Below, one piece after another: positions 30,668 to 32,612 of a DNA stretch of 32,612 nucleotides (positions within the stretch are counted from its first letter, which is position 1; each line of letters starts with the position of its first letter). A model generated the notes under the pieces. That model saw only the letters and a program-made list of their open reading frames with translations, was not told the origin of the DNA and ran no database searches. Source of the DNA: Bacteroidales bacterium (GTDB lineage Bacteria > Bacteroidota > Bacteroidia > Bacteroidales > UBA932); the NCBI GenBank assembly GCA_016290835.1, contig JAEEVG010000027.1, positions 1 to 32,612 on the forward strand. The letters run 5' to 3'. A program made the translations under genes and the position numbers.

Positions 30668-31958
30668 AATTGTGCCAATGCGGGCCGAAGCGCTCGAAGG
30701 CCTGGCGGTCGAGCATTTCCCGGTCGTCGGGGTGCGCGATGCCGATCAGCAGTTTGGCACGCTCCTGCAGGCTCTTGCCGTAGAGGTCCACGGCGCCGTA
30801 TTCGGTCACGATCCAGTGGGCATCCGCCCGCGGCGTGACCACGCCGGCACCTGGATTGAGTTCGGCGACAATCTTGTTCTTGCCCTTGAGGGTGCGTGAG
30901 GCGAAGGCGGTGATGCTCTTGCCGCCCTCGGACATCGTGGCGCCCCGGACGAAATCGACCTGGCCGCCGGTGCCGCTGAAGATGCGCGTGCCGATGGAGT
31001 CGGCGCTGATCTGCCCGGTGAGGTCCACTTCCGTGGCGGAGTTGATGGCCCGCATCTTGGGATTCCGGCTGATGATCCAGGGATCGTTGACGTATTTGAT
31101 GTCGCGCATCAGCACGTCCGGGTTGTGGTCGATGAAGGAATAGACCTCCTGCGAGCCGAGCAGGAAGGAGGCCACGACCTTGCCGGTGTCGATGCGCTTG
31201 TTGGCGCCGTCGATGACGCCCGCCTTGATGAGGCGCAGCAGTCCGTCGGCGAACATCTCGGTGTGCAGGCCCAGGTGCTTGTGGCCGCCGAGCTGGGCGG
31301 CGAGGGCGTTGGGCAGGGCTCCGATGCCCATCTGGATGCAGTCGCCGTCGTCCACCAGGGCCGCGCAGTTCTTGCCGATGAGCACCTCGGTGGGGGAGGG
31401 CTCCGCGAAATCGGCTGTCACCAGGGGCGTGTCGTCGCTGACGAGGTAGTCGAATTTCTCCAGGGGGATGAGGTCTCCGTAGGCGAAGGGGACGTTGGGG
31501 TTGACCACGCCGATCACGAGATCCGCGCTTTCGATCGCGGCCACGGAGCAGTCCACGGAGGTGCCGAGGCTCACGCGGCCCTGCTCGTCGGGCAGGGAAA
31601 CGTTGACGAGGGCGGCGCCCAGTTTGATGAAGCCCTCGCGGTAGAGTTTCTGGCTCTCGCCCAGGTGGACCGGCAGGTAGTCGGCATAGCCGGCGTTGAC
31701 GTTCTTCCGGACGTTGGGGCCTACGAAGAAGCCCTGCTCGAAGAAGATTCCCTCGTAGCGCGGCTCGCTGTAGGGAGCGGGTCCTTCCGTATGGAAATGG
31801 TGGAAACGCAGGCCGCGGACATCCCCGGCGTCTGCGCGGCGGCAGAGGGCCTGGATCAGGATGTGGGGCACGCTGGCGACGCTGCTCAGGTGCACGTGGC
31901 AGTTGGAGGGGATGTGGCTGACAGCCTCGTCGGCGGATACGAAGTGCAAGGGCTTCAT
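30657..31958 (-). CDS. Acetyl-CoA hydrolase/CoA-transferase family protein
   Basis: This 433-residue protein belongs to the Cat1/4-hydroxybutyrate CoA-transferase group. The active-site glutamate is E234 in GLHTEMFADG. Other signatures are MGIGALPNALAAQLG (about 210-224), SFLLGSQEVYSFIDHNP, RAINSATEVDLTGQ, SGTGGQVDFVRGA and the C-terminal YGAVDLYGKSLQERAKLLIGIAHP. The family moves CoA between acetyl-CoA and organic acids or hydrolyses it; the acceptor is not readable here, with succinate, butyrate and propionate possible. ATG 31958 follows a consensus promoter; the frame stays open upstream only antisense to mazG. With ackA-pta it gives two routes from acetyl-CoA to acetate. Confidence 0.92.
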   Translation of the reverse strand: MKPLHFVSADEAVSHIPSNCHVHLSSVASVPHILIQALCRRADAGDVRGLRFHHFHTEGPAPYSEPRYEGIFFEQGFFVGPNVRKNVNAGYADYLPVHLGESQKLYREGFIKLGAALVNVSLPDEQGRVSLGTSVDCSVAAIESADLVIGVVNPNVPFAYGDLIPLEKFDYLVSDDTPLVTADFAEPSPTEVLIGKNCAALVDDGDCIQMGIGALPNALAAQLGGHKHLGLHTEMFADGLLRLIKAGVIDGANKRIDTGKVVASFLLGSQEVYSFIDHNPDVLMRDIKYVNDPWIISRNPKMRAINSATEVDLTGQISADSIGTRIFSGTGGQVDFVRGATMSEGGKSITAFASRTLKGKNKIVAELNPGAGVVTPRADAHWIVTEYGAVDLYGKSLQERAKLLIGIAHPDDREMLDRQAFERFGPHWHNFSL

Positions 31959-31973
31959 CTCAATAAATATTGT

Positions 31974-31981
31974 TATTTTTG
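31974..31981 (+). promoter_or_regulatory. -7 box of mazG
   Basis: TATTTTTG on the plus strand, 25 bases before the mazG start. No -33 TTG at the expected distance. It lies inside the leader of the divergent CoA-transferase transcript. Confidence 0.5.
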
Positions 31982-31986
31982 CAGCG

Positions 31987-32018
31987 CAAATGTAGCAAAT
32001 AATTCCATGCATACCAAA
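31987..32018 (-). promoter_or_regulatory. -33/-7 promoter of the CoA-transferase gene
   Basis: On the minus strand TTTG (plus 32015-32018), a 20-base spacer and TACATTTG (plus 31987-31994). The -7 box ends 28 bases before the start at 31958. The -33 box falls inside codons 3-4 of mazG. Confidence 0.75.
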
Positions 32019-32612
32019 GAAGAAAAACTCGCAGCCTTCGGAGCGCTGCTGGATACGATGGATACCTTGCGGGAAAAGTGTCCCTGGAATGCCGCCCAGA
32101 CGATGGAAACCATCCGTCCGATGACGGAAGAGGAAGTCTATGAACTCAGTGATACGATCCTGAAGGGCGACCGCCCCGGGACCGCGAAGGAGATTGGCGA
32201 CCTGCTCTATCACCTGGTCTTTTATGCGCGCATCGCCCAGGAAGAAGGCTCCTTCGACATCGCGGACTGCCTCGGAAAGGTGGTGGACAAAATGGTCTTC
32301 CGCCATCCGCACGTCTTCGGCCCGGAGGCCGGGAGGCCCACTTCCGCCAAGGAGATCGCCGATACCTGGGAGCTCGTCAAGGCCCGCGAGAAGGATGGCA
32401 ACCGCACGGTGATGTCCGGCATCCCGGACGCGATGCCCGGGGTGCTCAAGGCCCTGTCGATGCAGGAGAAGGCGCGGGGCTGCGGCTTCGACTGGGAGCA
32501 GAAGGAAGATGTCTGGGACAAGGTCCGCGAGGAACTGGGCGAGGCGCGCGAGGCCTGCGGAGAGCAGGATCCCCGCCACATGGAAGAGGAATTCGGCGAC
32601 CTGCTTTTCGCG
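32007..32612 (+). CDS. mazG: MazG nucleoside triphosphate pyrophosphohydrolase (3' end outside window)
   Basis: The reading frame runs 202 codons from ATG 32007 without a stop to the window edge. MazG hydrolyses nucleoside triphosphates to monophosphates and pyrophosphate, cleaning up abnormal nucleotides. The first all-alpha NTPase module shows MDTLREKCPWNAAQT, EEEVYELSD with the metal-binding EExxE, and EIGDLLYHLVFYARIAQEEG. The second module begins with LSMQEKARGCGFDWEQKEDVWDKVREELGEAREA and HMEEEFGDLLFA. The familiar VFG segment (HPHVFGPEAG) lies between them. About 60 more residues are expected beyond the window. Confidence 0.95.
   Translation, partial: MHTKEEKLAAFGALLDTMDTLREKCPWNAAQTMETIRPMTEEEVYELSDTILKGDRPGTAKEIGDLLYHLVFYARIAQEEGSFDIADCLGKVVDKMVFRHPHVFGPEAGRPTSAKEIADTWELVKAREKDGNRTVMSGIPDAMPGVLKALSMQEKARGCGFDWEQKEDVWDKVREELGEAREACGEQDPRHMEEEFGDLLFA

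Noticed and set aside
1-32612. CRISPR array, insertion sequences, tRNA or rRNA genes, prophage
   Set aside because: No regularly spaced repeats, transposase motifs, cloverleaf-like sequences or rRNA blocks were noticed; gene content is chromosomal housekeeping throughout. A tRNA or RNA-family scan was not possible here.

Overview
The window looks like a chromosomal segment from a GC-rich member of the Bacteroidales (phylum Bacteroidota). The evidence is the promoters: many starts are preceded by TAnnTTTG, several with TTG or TTTG about 20 nt upstream, which is the -33/-7 signature of the Bacteroidota housekeeping sigma factor. Shine-Dalgarno sequences are scarce. The gene content agrees: FISUMP lipoprotein, DUF2807 head-GIN protein, DUF4290, DUF3822 next to rsmD, a NagB/PIG-L fusion, and AddAB-type recombination genes with Bacteroidota features. 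An uncultured gut or rumen lineage is plausible, but genus cannot be fixed from this sequence. No phage, transposon, CRISPR, rRNA or tRNA was recognised; coding is dense and mostly housekeeping.

Layout. 1-1548: the tail of an unknown gene, a terminator, a flavin reductase overlapping rsmG, then rpmH from a promoter inside rsmG. 1651-4963: alr, a secreted C1B-type cysteine peptidase and an SdiA-regulated-like lipoprotein. 4980-6908 (minus): NagB-like/PIG-L fusion. 6973-13046: addB, addA and a LolA-like protein. 13086-13976: lytic transglycosylase. 13977-14194: non-coding stretch with a large imperfect palindrome and the ftsK terminator. 14195-17262 (minus): DUF4290 then ftsK. 17310-18260 (minus): apbE lipoprotein, divergent from a FISUMP lipoprotein (18342-19343). 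19336-20400 (minus): short ComEC-like channel protein. 20476-22711: ackA-pta. 22785-24704 (minus): ECF sigma factor, putative anti-sigma protein and DUF2807 protein. 24764-26453 (minus): membrane-anchored protein, short DUF3822 protein, rsmD. 26562-30667: NrnA-like DHH phosphoesterase, FKBP-like lipoprotein, MATE exporter, cytidylate-kinase-like protein. 30657-31958 (minus): acetyl-CoA hydrolase/transferase. 32007-end: mazG, cut by the window edge.

How the genes fit together. Envelope functions dominate: D-alanine supply (alr), cell-wall turnover (lytic transglycosylase), septal DNA translocation (ftsK), lipoprotein handling (LolA-like) and several lipoproteins. AddAB serves double-strand break repair. 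AckA, Pta and the CoA-transferase family protein link acetyl-CoA, acetate and ATP, as expected of an anaerobic fermenter. The sigma/anti-sigma/DUF2807 cassette is the only clearly dedicated regulatory module.

I did not find a convincing wholly new system. The points most worth checking are a NagB domain that has lost its canonical catalytic His and Asp, four genes whose -7 box almost touches the start codon (probable leaderless mRNAs), a palindromic element with two competing right arms near 14.0 kb, an intrinsic terminator embedded in the comEC coding sequence, and shortened ComEC and DUF3822 proteins.
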